Origin: Frankiales bacterium
GTDB lineage: Bacteria; Actinomycetota; Actinomycetes; Mycobacteriales; SCTD01
Assembly: GCA_025966295.1 (NCBI GenBank)
Contig: JAOPVD010000155.1
Coordinates: 1 to 5,184, forward strand
Length of the DNA stretch: 5,184 nucleotides
Reading direction: 5' to 3'
Shown: positions 1 through 5,060 of the stretch, one piece after another
Layout of the letters: every line of letters starts with the position of its first letter
Position numbering within the stretch: the stretch's first letter is position 1
The notes under the pieces: generated by a model
Database searches by the model: none
Told to the model about the DNA's origin: nothing
What the model saw: the letters and a program-made list of their open reading frames with translations, nothing else
Program-made: the position numbers and the translations under genes

Positions 1-141
1 GGCGGGACCTCACTCGCCCACACCGTGCTCGTCTGCGACCGGCTCCACCACGACCTCCACCACGGCAAAACCGTCCCCCTCCGCAACCACCGATGGCTCA
101 ACGAACACGGCTGGACCAACCCACCAAACGGACACCGGTAG
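1..141 (+). CDS. HNH endonuclease, DUF222/13E12 type, C-terminal end only
   Basis: Frame 1 is open from the first base to a TAG at 139-141 and gives 46 residues. They contain GGTSLAHTVLVCDRLHHDLHH, which matches the end of the HNH motif of the DUF222/13E12-repeat endonuclease-like proteins common in actinomycetes (usual form: L-x-N-x-V-x-L-C-x-x-H-H-x-x-x-H). The Cys and the HH...H would be the metal-binding and catalytic positions. The tail after it (W-x-x-x-x-G-W-x-N-P-P-x-G) resembles the usual 'P-x-G' ending. The N-terminal DUF222 domain and the first half of the HNH fold lie outside the window, so I cannot tell whether the gene is intact. Proteins of this type often occur in many copies per genome, and their cellular role is not established. 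The IS110 remnant lies about 50 nt downstream in the opposite orientation. Confidence 0.75.
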   Translation, partial: GGTSLAHTVLVCDRLHHDLHHGKTVPLRNHRWLNEHGWTNPPNGHR

Positions 142-191
142 CCGGCGCGACCCGGCCGTGAACGCCGCCCTGCGCCGCTACTGGTTCACCC

Positions 192-681
192 TCAACCGCC
201 CGGGCCCCGCGGGTCCTCCGCGATGGCTGCGGCATCTGACCTCGTCGAGTTGGGCTTGCAGGTGCAGGATCGGCTGCGCCAGGGCACGCGGGCCAGGCGT
301 GTCATCGTGGCCAGGCTGTCGTCGTCGGCGCGGATCCGGAACGCCGAACAGGTCTCGAGCAGGTCGATGCGCTTGAGGCCGGATAGGCGGCCGCAAAGGT
401 CTTCCGGGGCGGTGACCAGGGGCTGGTGGAGCTGGTTCAGGGCCGGGGTGCGGGACCTGTTCGCGCTGCGCTGCACGGCTTCCAAGGTTCGCAGTGCTTC
501 CACCGGCCGTCGGTTCGATGACCTCAACCTGCTGCTCGAGCAGGTGCCGGCTCAGGCCGGTGCCGTCGCTGCCGGTTTCCTCGATCCCGACCTGGTCGAG
601 CTGCCCAAATCCGGGCAGCCACCGCAGGTCGACGCCGCCGGTGACGACGACGCCTGTTGGTGCGACGGTGGTCGTGTTAGT
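192..681 (-). pseudogene. decayed IS110-family transposase remnant
   Basis: The minus strand carries ordered pieces of an IS110-family (DEDD) transposase in two reading frames. Frame A, from 681: TNTTTVAPTGVVVTGGVD is the usual N-terminus. It jumps at about 627 straight to LRWLPGFGQLDQVGIEETGS, so the 30 or so residues that normally follow GGVD (THKDTH..., with catalytic acidic residues) are missing. It continues to EVIEPT at 525-508. Frame B, from about 503: VEALRTLEAV, then NQLHQPLVTAPEDLCGRLSGL. The segment that normally links these blocks (around the GKSDPxDA motif) is absent. Near 285 the similarity returns to frame A (LAQPILHLQAQLDEV), and near 240 possibly to frame B, ending at a stop at 192. 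The C-terminal Transposase_20 domain with its catalytic Ser is absent. An in-frame TGA (684-682) directly precedes the remnant, next to a possible original GTG (685-683). I see no terminal inverted repeats, as expected for IS110. It cannot make an active transposase. This remnant accounts for most of the gene-free stretch 142-754; I see nothing else recognisable there. Confidence 0.8.
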
Positions 682-754
682 TCACGTCGTGACCAGGCGC
701 GCCGCTGGGACGGTGATCGGCGGGATCCTCTGTGCGAGGCAACAGCCCCCGGAC

Positions 755-2113
755 TCAGGGCTCGTGGAGCATGAGCTGGCGGGCGGCCTCGGTGAGGGAG
801 CCCGACAGCGACGGGTAGATCGAGAAGGTGTGCGCCACCTGGTCCACGGTCAGCCCGTTCTGGACCGCCAGCGAGACCGACAAGATGAGCTCACTGGCGT
901 GCGGCGCGACCACGACGCCACCGAGGATGGAGCCGGAGCCGGGCCGGCAGAACAGCTTCACGAAGCCGTCGGTGATGCCCTCCATCTTGGCGCGGGCGTT
1001 GGTGGCCAGCGGCAGCTTGAGCACGTTCGCGGCGATGATGCCGGAGTCCACCTGCTTCTGGGTGACGCCGACCGAGGCCACCTCCGGGTCGGTGAAGACG
1101 TTCGAGGACACCGACCAGAGCATCAGCGGGGCGACCGCCTCACCGAGGGCGTGCCACATCGCGATCCGGCCCTGCATGGCGGCGACCGAGGCGAGCATCA
1201 GCACCCCGGTGCAGTCACCGGCGGCGTACACGCCGGCGGCGGTGGTGCGGGAGACCCGGTCGACCTTGATGAAGCCGCCCTCGTCGAGCGCGACGCCGGC
1301 CTCCTCCAGGCCCAGGCCGGCGGTGTTGGGCACCGAGCCGACCGTCATGAGCACGTGCGAGCCGGTCACCCGGGAGCCGTCGGTCAGCGTGACCACGACG
1401 CCGTCGCTGTCGCGCTCGACCCCGGCCGCACGGCCGCGCTGGATCTTCATGCCGCGGCGCTCGAAGACCTGCTGCAGCAGCTCGGCGGCGTCGGCGTCCT
1501 CCGAGGGCAGCACCCGCTCACGGCTGGACACCAGCGTGACCTCGCAGCCCATCGCCAGGTAGGCCGCGGCGAACTCCGCACCGGTCACACCGGAGCCGAC
1601 CACGACCAGGTGCGCCGGCAGCTCGTTGAGGTCGTACAGCTGCCGCCAGTCGAGCACCCGCTCGCCGTCCGGCTCCGCCCCGGGCACCACCCGCGGGTGC
1701 GCGCCGACCGCGAGCAGGACCACGTCGGCCTCGACCAGCTCGTCCCCGACCTGGACCCGGCCAGGACCGGCGAGCCGGGCCGCACCGGTGAGCAGGCGCA
1801 CTCCGGCCCGGGCCAGCGTGGCCGCGATGTCGGCGGACTGGGCGAGCGCGAGCGACTTGACGCGGGCGTGCACCTCGGCGACCGCGACGCCCACCGAGCC
1901 GGTCGCGTGCACACCGACCCGATCTGCCTGGGACAGCTCGGTCATCGCGTCGCTGGTGGCAATGAAGGTCTTGCTCGGCACGCAGTCGGCCAGCACGCAC
2001 ATGCCACCGATGCCGTCGCGCTCGATGAGGGTCACCTCCGCCCCCAGCTGGACGGCCACGAGGGCAGCCTCGTAGCCCGCGGGCCCTCCTCCGACGATGG
2101 CGATGCGTGTCAC
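755..2113 (-). CDS. lpdA: LpdA-type NAD(P)H:quinone reductase (flavoprotein disulfide reductase family)
   Basis: The 452-residue protein closely resembles M. tuberculosis Rv3303c (LpdA), a soluble FAD enzyme that passes electrons from NAD(P)H to quinones and is not a lipoamide dehydrogenase. Visible domains: N-terminal FAD Rossmann motif VGGGPAGYEA (about 7-16); GGMCVLADCVPSK (36-48) at the redox-cysteine site; second Rossmann motif for NAD(P)H, GSGVTG (173-178); FAD motif YAAGDCTG (296-303); and the dimerisation domain from about 335 to the end. C39 and C44 have the classical C-x4-C spacing, but the C-terminal His/Glu pair of true disulfide reductases is replaced by Y433 and G438 (YPSLSGSLTEAA). 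The start is taken as GTG at 2113-2111 because family similarity begins at VTRIAIVGGG. A start 17 codons upstream at 2164 would run across the first bases of the divergent gene, and its extra residues look non-conserved. There is no strong Shine-Dalgarno sequence; GGGA lies about 10 nt upstream. The gene is divergent from the cyclotransferase gene, with a 49-nt spacer. Confidence 0.9.
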   Translation of the reverse strand: MTRIAIVGGGPAGYEAALVAVQLGAEVTLIERDGIGGMCVLADCVPSKTFIATSDAMTELSQADRVGVHATGSVGVAVAEVHARVKSLALAQSADIAATLARAGVRLLTGAARLAGPGRVQVGDELVEADVVLLAVGAHPRVVPGAEPDGERVLDWRQLYDLNELPAHLVVVGSGVTGAEFAAAYLAMGCEVTLVSSRERVLPSEDADAAELLQQVFERRGMKIQRGRAAGVERDSDGVVVTLTDGSRVTGSHVLMTVGSVPNTAGLGLEEAGVALDEGGFIKVDRVSRTTAAGVYAAGDCTGVLMLASVAAMQGRIAMWHALGEAVAPLMLWSVSSNVFTDPEVASVGVTQKQVDSGIIAANVLKLPLATNARAKMEGITDGFVKLFCRPGSGSILGGVVVAPHASELILSVSLAVQNGLTVDQVAHTFSIYPSLSGSLTEAARQLMLHEP

Positions 2114-2162
2114 ACGGCCATTGTCCCAGAGCCCAGGACTCCGCTCGGTAGGGTTCGTCCCC
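2114..2162. promoter_or_regulatory. 49-nt divergent promoter region between lpdA and the GGCT gene, leaderless candidates
   Basis: This spacer must hold both promoters unless they lie inside the coding regions. On the plus strand TAGGGT (2149-2154) fits the actinobacterial -10 form TAnnnT. It ends 8 nt before the ATG at 2163, so transcription would begin at or just before the start codon, and no Shine-Dalgarno sequence is present. On the minus strand GACAAT (2125-2120) matches TATAAT at four of six positions and ends 6 nt before the lpdA GTG, again compatible with a leaderless message. I see no convincing -35 box for either. The hexamer calls are inference from short, weak motifs; the lack of room for long leaders is seen directly. 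Confidence 0.35.
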
Positions 2163-2615
2163 ATGGCGCTCTACGCCGCGTACGGCAGCAACCTGAACCC
2201 GGCGCAGATGCACGAGCGGTGCCCGCACTCCCCCGTGGCCGGGACCGGCTGGGTCGAGGGCTGGCGGCTGACGTTCGGCGGTGAGGACCTCGGCTGGGAG
2301 GGCTCGCTCGCGACCATCGTCGAGGCCCCCGGTGCGCACGTCTACGTCGGCCTGTACGACGTCACGAAGGAGGACGAGCGCCTCCTCGATGCCTGGGAGG
2401 GCGCCGACAACGGGCTGTACCGCAAGGTGCGGGTCCGGGTCGCGATCCTCGACGGCGAGCGGCTGGCCTGGGTCTACGTGCTCGACGGCTTCGAGGGCGG
2501 GCTGCCGTCGGCGCGCTACCTCGGGGTGCTCGCCGACGCCGCGGAGAAGGCCGGCGCCCCTGACGACTACGTCCGGGAGCTGCGCACCCGACCGTGCCGG
2601 TCGTCCGGTTCCTGA
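2163..2615 (+). CDS. gamma-glutamylcyclotransferase-like protein (Rv3304 family)
   Basis: The 150-residue protein has the gamma-glutamylcyclotransferase (GGCT/BtrG-like) fold signature. YAAYGSNL at 4-11 is the N-terminal substrate-binding loop, and E79 in LLDAWEGADNGLYRKV is the expected catalytic acid/base. The family cleaves gamma-glutamyl groups intramolecularly, releasing 5-oxoproline and the free amine or peptide. The sequence matches M. tuberculosis Rv3304 closely, including WRLTFGGEDxGWEG, GGLPSARYLGVxADAAExAG and a C-terminal LRTRP. The length equals the family's usual 150-160 residues. The start is ATG 2163, where conservation begins (MALYAAYGSNL). The frame stays open upstream to 2097, but that part overlaps lpdA antisense and is not conserved. 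It is divergent from lpdA, as in mycobacteria. Its 3' end overlaps the EamA gene by 49 nt on the opposite strand. The substrate is unknown: actinomycetes generally use mycothiol and ergothioneine rather than glutathione. The fold call is firm; the reaction is inferred. Confidence 0.85.
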   Translation: MALYAAYGSNLNPAQMHERCPHSPVAGTGWVEGWRLTFGGEDLGWEGSLATIVEAPGAHVYVGLYDVTKEDERLLDAWEGADNGLYRKVRVRVAILDGERLAWVYVLDGFEGGLPSARYLGVLADAAEKAGAPDDYVRELRTRPCRSSGS

Positions 2616-3538
2616 GCCGGCTCGACCAGCACGTCCGGCGTCTCGAGCGGCGGGGATGCGCTCTCCGACACCACGATCGCGACGGCGAGCACGGTGATGA
2701 GCCCGCCCACCACGCTGGTCGTGGTGATGTCCTCGCCGGCGATCAGCGCGCCCAGCGCCACCGCCACGACCGGGTTCACGTACGCGTAGGTCGCGACCTT
2801 GCTGACCGGCGCGGTGCCCAGCAGCCAGGAGTAGGCCGTGAACGCCACCACCGAGCCGAACACCACCAGGTAGCCCAGCGCCAGCAGCGCCGAGGTCTTC
2901 ACCCCTGAGGTCGGGAGCTGCTCACCGCGCAGGAGGCCGACCACGGCCAGGCCGACCGCCCCGCCCAGCATCTCGGCGACGGTCGTCACGAGCGGGTCCT
3001 TCGGCAGCTCGATGCGGGTGGCGAGCACCGAGCCGACGGCCCACAGCGCGCTGCTGCCCAGGACCAGCACCGCCGCCGCGGCCGACACCCCCTCCGGCCG
3101 GGTGCCCGGCAGCAGCAGGACCCCGAGCCCGACGAACCCGATCGTCACGCCCAGCACGGTGCGGCCGCTCGGCCGGTCCCGCAGCAGCGCCCGCAGCATC
3201 ACGACGTAGAGCGGGACGCCCGCGATGAGCAGCGCCGTCAGGCCCGAGGGCAGTCCGTGGTCCTCCGCCATCGTGACGCCGCCGTTGCCACCGAGCAGCA
3301 GCAGCAGCCCGATGACGGCGCCGCCCAGCCACTGCCGCCCGCTCGCCCGGAACGGCGCGCTGCCCCGCCGTACCAGCACGAAGCTGCCGATGAGAGCGGC
3401 GGCCATCAGGAAGCGGGCAGCGGCCGTGAGCAGCGGCGGCAGCCCGTCGACGACGTAGCTGATGGCAAGGTAGGTGGAGCCCCAGACCACGTACACGAGG
3501 CCGAGCGCGGTCCAGGTCTTCCAGGCGGCGGGGGGCAC
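2567..3538 (-). CDS. EamA-family (DMT superfamily) membrane exporter
   Basis: The 323-residue protein is a membrane transporter of the drug/metabolite transporter superfamily, RhaT/YedA-like, with two EamA repeats of five helices each. Ten hydrophobic segments can be read at about 8-28, 34-55, 70-90, 95-116, 125-143, 150-172, 182-204, 213-236, 240-262 and 266-286. Typical family features are the N-terminal VYVVWGSTYLAI and, in the second repeat, TYAYVNPVVAVALGALIAGE. Members export amino acids, metabolites or drugs across the cytoplasmic membrane; the substrate cannot be told from sequence. Residues from about 288 form a charged, Pro-rich cytoplasmic tail that is probably not conserved. Its coding end overlaps the convergent cyclotransferase gene by 49 nt. 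The start is GTG at 3538-3536, with GAAAGGG (minus strand, 3552-3546) 7 nt upstream as ribosome binding site. The gene is divergent from the SDR gene, with a 41-nt spacer. Confidence 0.88.
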   Translation of the reverse strand: MPPAAWKTWTALGLVYVVWGSTYLAISYVVDGLPPLLTAAARFLMAAALIGSFVLVRRGSAPFRASGRQWLGGAVIGLLLLLGGNGGVTMAEDHGLPSGLTALLIAGVPLYVVMLRALLRDRPSGRTVLGVTIGFVGLGVLLLPGTRPEGVSAAAAVLVLGSSALWAVGSVLATRIELPKDPLVTTVAEMLGGAVGLAVVGLLRGEQLPTSGVKTSALLALGYLVVFGSVVAFTAYSWLLGTAPVSKVATYAYVNPVVAVALGALIAGEDITTTSVVGGLITVLAVAIVVSESASPPLETPDVLVEPAQEPDDRHGRVRSSRT

Positions 3539-3545
3539 GGACCCA

Positions 3546-3552
3546 CCCTTTC
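3546..3552 (-). promoter_or_regulatory. ribosome binding site of the EamA gene
   Basis: GAAAGGG on the minus strand lies 7 nt upstream of the GTG at 3538. It is a partial match to AAGGAGG and supports that start over any internal one. Confidence 0.5.
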
Positions 3553-3567
3553 AGGCCCGGCCAGTGG

Positions 3568-3573
3568 TTTGAT
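3568..3573 (+). promoter_or_regulatory. possible -10 element for a leaderless SDR message
   Basis: TTTGAT matches TATAAT at four of six positions and ends 6 nt before the ATG at 3580. No Shine-Dalgarno sequence precedes that ATG (the bases are TCCGGGC). The position suits a leaderless transcript, but there is no clear -35 box, and the second base is not the A expected in TAnnnT. Confidence 0.22.
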
Positions 3574-3579
3574 CCGGGC

Positions 3580-4416
3580 ATGTCGCAGATGGCAGGCAAG
3601 ACGTGCATCGTGACCGGCGCGAGCTCGGGCATCGGCACCGCCACGGCGCTCGGTCTCGCCGAGCGCGGCGCCGACCTGGCCATCGTGGGCCGCGACGCCG
3701 CGCGGCTGGACGTCGCCGCCGAGCGCTGCCGCAACGCCGGCGCCCCCAGCGTGCGGACCTACCGAACCGACTTCTCGGTGCTCGACGAGGTGCGGGCGCT
3801 CGCCGACGAGCTGCTCACCGACCTGCCTCGCATCGACGTGCTGATCAACAACGCCGCGCTCGTGCTGCAGCACCGGCAGGAGACCCCGCACGGCTACGAG
3901 AAGGACATCGCGGTCAACCACCTGGCGCCGTACCTGCTGAACCTGTTGCTGCTGGACCGGCTGGTGGCCTCGGCACCGGCCCGGGTCGTCAACGTCGCCT
4001 CCGACGCGCACACCTTCGGGCCGATGGAGCCCGACGACTACATGAGCACCCGCGGCTACAAGCCGATGAAGGTCTACGGCCGCAGCAAGCTCGCCAACAT
4101 CTTGTTCACCGTCGAGCTGGCGCGGCGGCTGGAGGGCACCGGTGTCACGGCCAACTGCCTGCACCCCGGCCTCGTCTCGACCGGGCTGGGTCGCGACAAC
4201 AAGCTGGGGGTGCTGTTCCTGAAGCTCGCCCGGCCGTTCATCAAGAGCCCCACCGACGGTGCCGAGACGACGCTGCTGTTGGCCGGCGACCCCGTGACGG
4301 TCAGCGGCGAGTACTTCGCCGACGGCAAGGTGCACCGCACCAAGGACTACGCCAAGGACCCGCTGATGGCGGTCCGGCTCTGGGACGACAGCGCCCAGCT
4401 GGTGGGGCTGGACTGA
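3580..4416 (+). CDS. SDR-family NAD(P)-dependent oxidoreductase, retinol-dehydrogenase-like
   Basis: The 278-residue protein is a cytoplasmic short-chain dehydrogenase/reductase with all classical motifs. They are: TGASSGIG (12-19) for cofactor binding; R38 just after the second strand (VGRD), which favours NADP(H); D64 contacting adenine; NNAA (90-93); and the catalytic tetrad N113, S141 (VNVASDAH), Y166 and K170 (YGRSKLAN), followed by the LHPGLVST motif. The Ser-to-Tyr distance is 25 residues, whereas many classical SDRs have about 13. The inserted GPMEPDDYMSTRGYKP stretch is typical of the retinol dehydrogenase/WWOX-like branch. The substrate is probably a hydrophobic alcohol, aldehyde or ketone, but this cannot be fixed from sequence. 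The start is ATG 3580; a second in-frame ATG three codons on (MAGKTCIVTG) is also possible. It is divergent from the EamA gene and convergent with adk, one base separating the two stop codons. Confidence 0.88.
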   Translation: MSQMAGKTCIVTGASSGIGTATALGLAERGADLAIVGRDAARLDVAAERCRNAGAPSVRTYRTDFSVLDEVRALADELLTDLPRIDVLINNAALVLQHRQETPHGYEKDIAVNHLAPYLLNLLLLDRLVASAPARVVNVASDAHTFGPMEPDDYMSTRGYKPMKVYGRSKLANILFTVELARRLEGTGVTANCLHPGLVSTGLGRDNKLGVLFLKLARPFIKSPTDGAETTLLLAGDPVTVSGEYFADGKVHRTKDYAKDPLMAVRLWDDSAQLVGLD

Positions 4417-4417
4417 G

Positions 4418-4999
4418 TCAGCGCAGCAGCTTCTTGGCCCGCTGCAGCTGTACCAGCACCGACCAGGTGACCTCCGCGAGGGGCCGGTCGCCGTTGACGG
4501 TGAGCAGCCGCTCGCGCTCGCGGTAGTAGTCGAGCAGCGGCCGGGTGTGCCGCTCGTACACGTCGAGCCGGTGCTCGAGGACCTCCGGGTCGTCGTCGGA
4601 CCGGCCGCTGGTCAGGCCGCGGGCGACGATCCGGGCGAGCAGCGCCTCCCGCGGCACCGCCAGGTGCACCGCCACCTGGACGGCGACGCCCAGCTCGCGC
4701 GCGACGCCGTACGCCTGCTGGGCCTGCTCGACGGTGCGCGGGAAGCCATCCAGGACGTAGCCGCCGTCCCGGGCCGCCGCGAGCACCGGCTTGCGGAGCA
4801 TGTCGAGCACGATGCTGCTGGGCACCAGCTCGCCGCGGTCCATGAAGGCCTGCGCCCGCTGCCCGATCGGCGTCCCGGTCGCGACGTGGTGCCGCAGCAG
4901 GTCGCCGCTGGAGATGTGCGCCAGCGCGAAGTGGTCGGCGATGCGGCCCGCCTGCGTCCCCTTGCCGGCACCAGGCGCGCCGATGAGCAGCAGCCGCAC
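4418..4999 (-). CDS. adk: adenylate kinase, short-LID form
   Basis: The 193-residue cytoplasmic enzyme interconverts ATP + AMP and 2 ADP. Visible motifs: P-loop GAPGAGKGT (7-15); SSGDLLR (30-36), with R36 at the AMP site; the AMP signature DGFPRT (84-89), with R88 and Q92; and arginines R123, R133 and R144 plus the D135/D136 pair around the lid (GRSDDDPEVLEHRL). The lid between about 124 and 136 is a short loop without zinc-binding cysteines, unlike the long LID of E. coli-type enzymes (about 214 residues) but like the 181-residue M. tuberculosis enzyme. The C-terminus is slightly longer and basic (QRAKKLLR). The start is GTG at 4999-4997, preceded by GAGGAG at 5 nt spacing. Bacterial adk usually sits in the secY-adk-map ribosomal-protein region. 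Here it stands alone between an SDR and a lipoprotein gene, so it may be a second copy or a related nucleoside monophosphate kinase. Confidence 0.88.
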   Translation of the reverse strand: MRLLLIGAPGAGKGTQAGRIADHFALAHISSGDLLRHHVATGTPIGQRAQAFMDRGELVPSSIVLDMLRKPVLAAARDGGYVLDGFPRTVEQAQQAYGVARELGVAVQVAVHLAVPREALLARIVARGLTSGRSDDDPEVLEHRLDVYERHTRPLLDYYRERERLLTVNGDRPLAEVTWSVLVQLQRAKKLLR

Positions 5000-5004
5000 G
5001 GGAG

Positions 5005-5010
5005 CTCCTC
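5005..5010 (-). promoter_or_regulatory. ribosome binding site of adk
   Basis: GAGGAG on the minus strand lies 5 nt upstream of the GTG at 4999. It is the strongest Shine-Dalgarno match in the window and fixes the adk start. The adk promoter should lie in 5011-5060, but I see no convincing -10/-35 pair there. Confidence 0.7.
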
Positions 5011-5060
5011 GCTACGGGTGTTCAGCGTCTCACGCCTGCGGAACTGGGCAACCCTGCAGT

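Noticed and set aside
733..752. AGCCC...GGGCT hairpin just downstream of the lpdA stop codon as a terminator
   Set aside because: The stem is only 5 bp with a loop of about 9 nt and no T-run on the minus strand, and such short complements are expected by chance at this GC content.
158..774. Plus-strand frames of 72 and 183 codons in the gene-poor stretch
   Set aside because: They are antisense to the IS110 remnant, with no motif or ribosome binding site. The minus strand explains the sequence.
2114..2164. 17-residue N-terminal extension of LpdA starting at 2164
   Set aside because: It would cover the whole divergent spacer and overlap the start codon of the next gene. The residues before VTRIAIVGGG do not resemble the family.
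494..2284. 596-codon open frame on the plus strand
   Set aside because: It lies antisense to lpdA, is full of His/Gly/Arg/Asp low-complexity sequence typical of GC-rich shadow frames, and has no recognisable motif. The opposite strand encodes a complete known enzyme.
3406..4335. 309-codon minus-strand and 307-codon plus-strand open frames (the latter 3603-4526) over the SDR gene
   Set aside because: Both are compositional shadows of the SDR gene, which has every catalytic motif in frame. The shadow proteins are Arg/His/Gln/Gly-rich and run through neighbouring genes.
4420..4455. GCAGC...GCTGC inverted repeat at the SDR/adk junction as a bidirectional terminator
   Set aside because: The pairing is 5 bp and does not extend. 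It lies within the adk codons for the end of the protein, and there is no T-run on either side.
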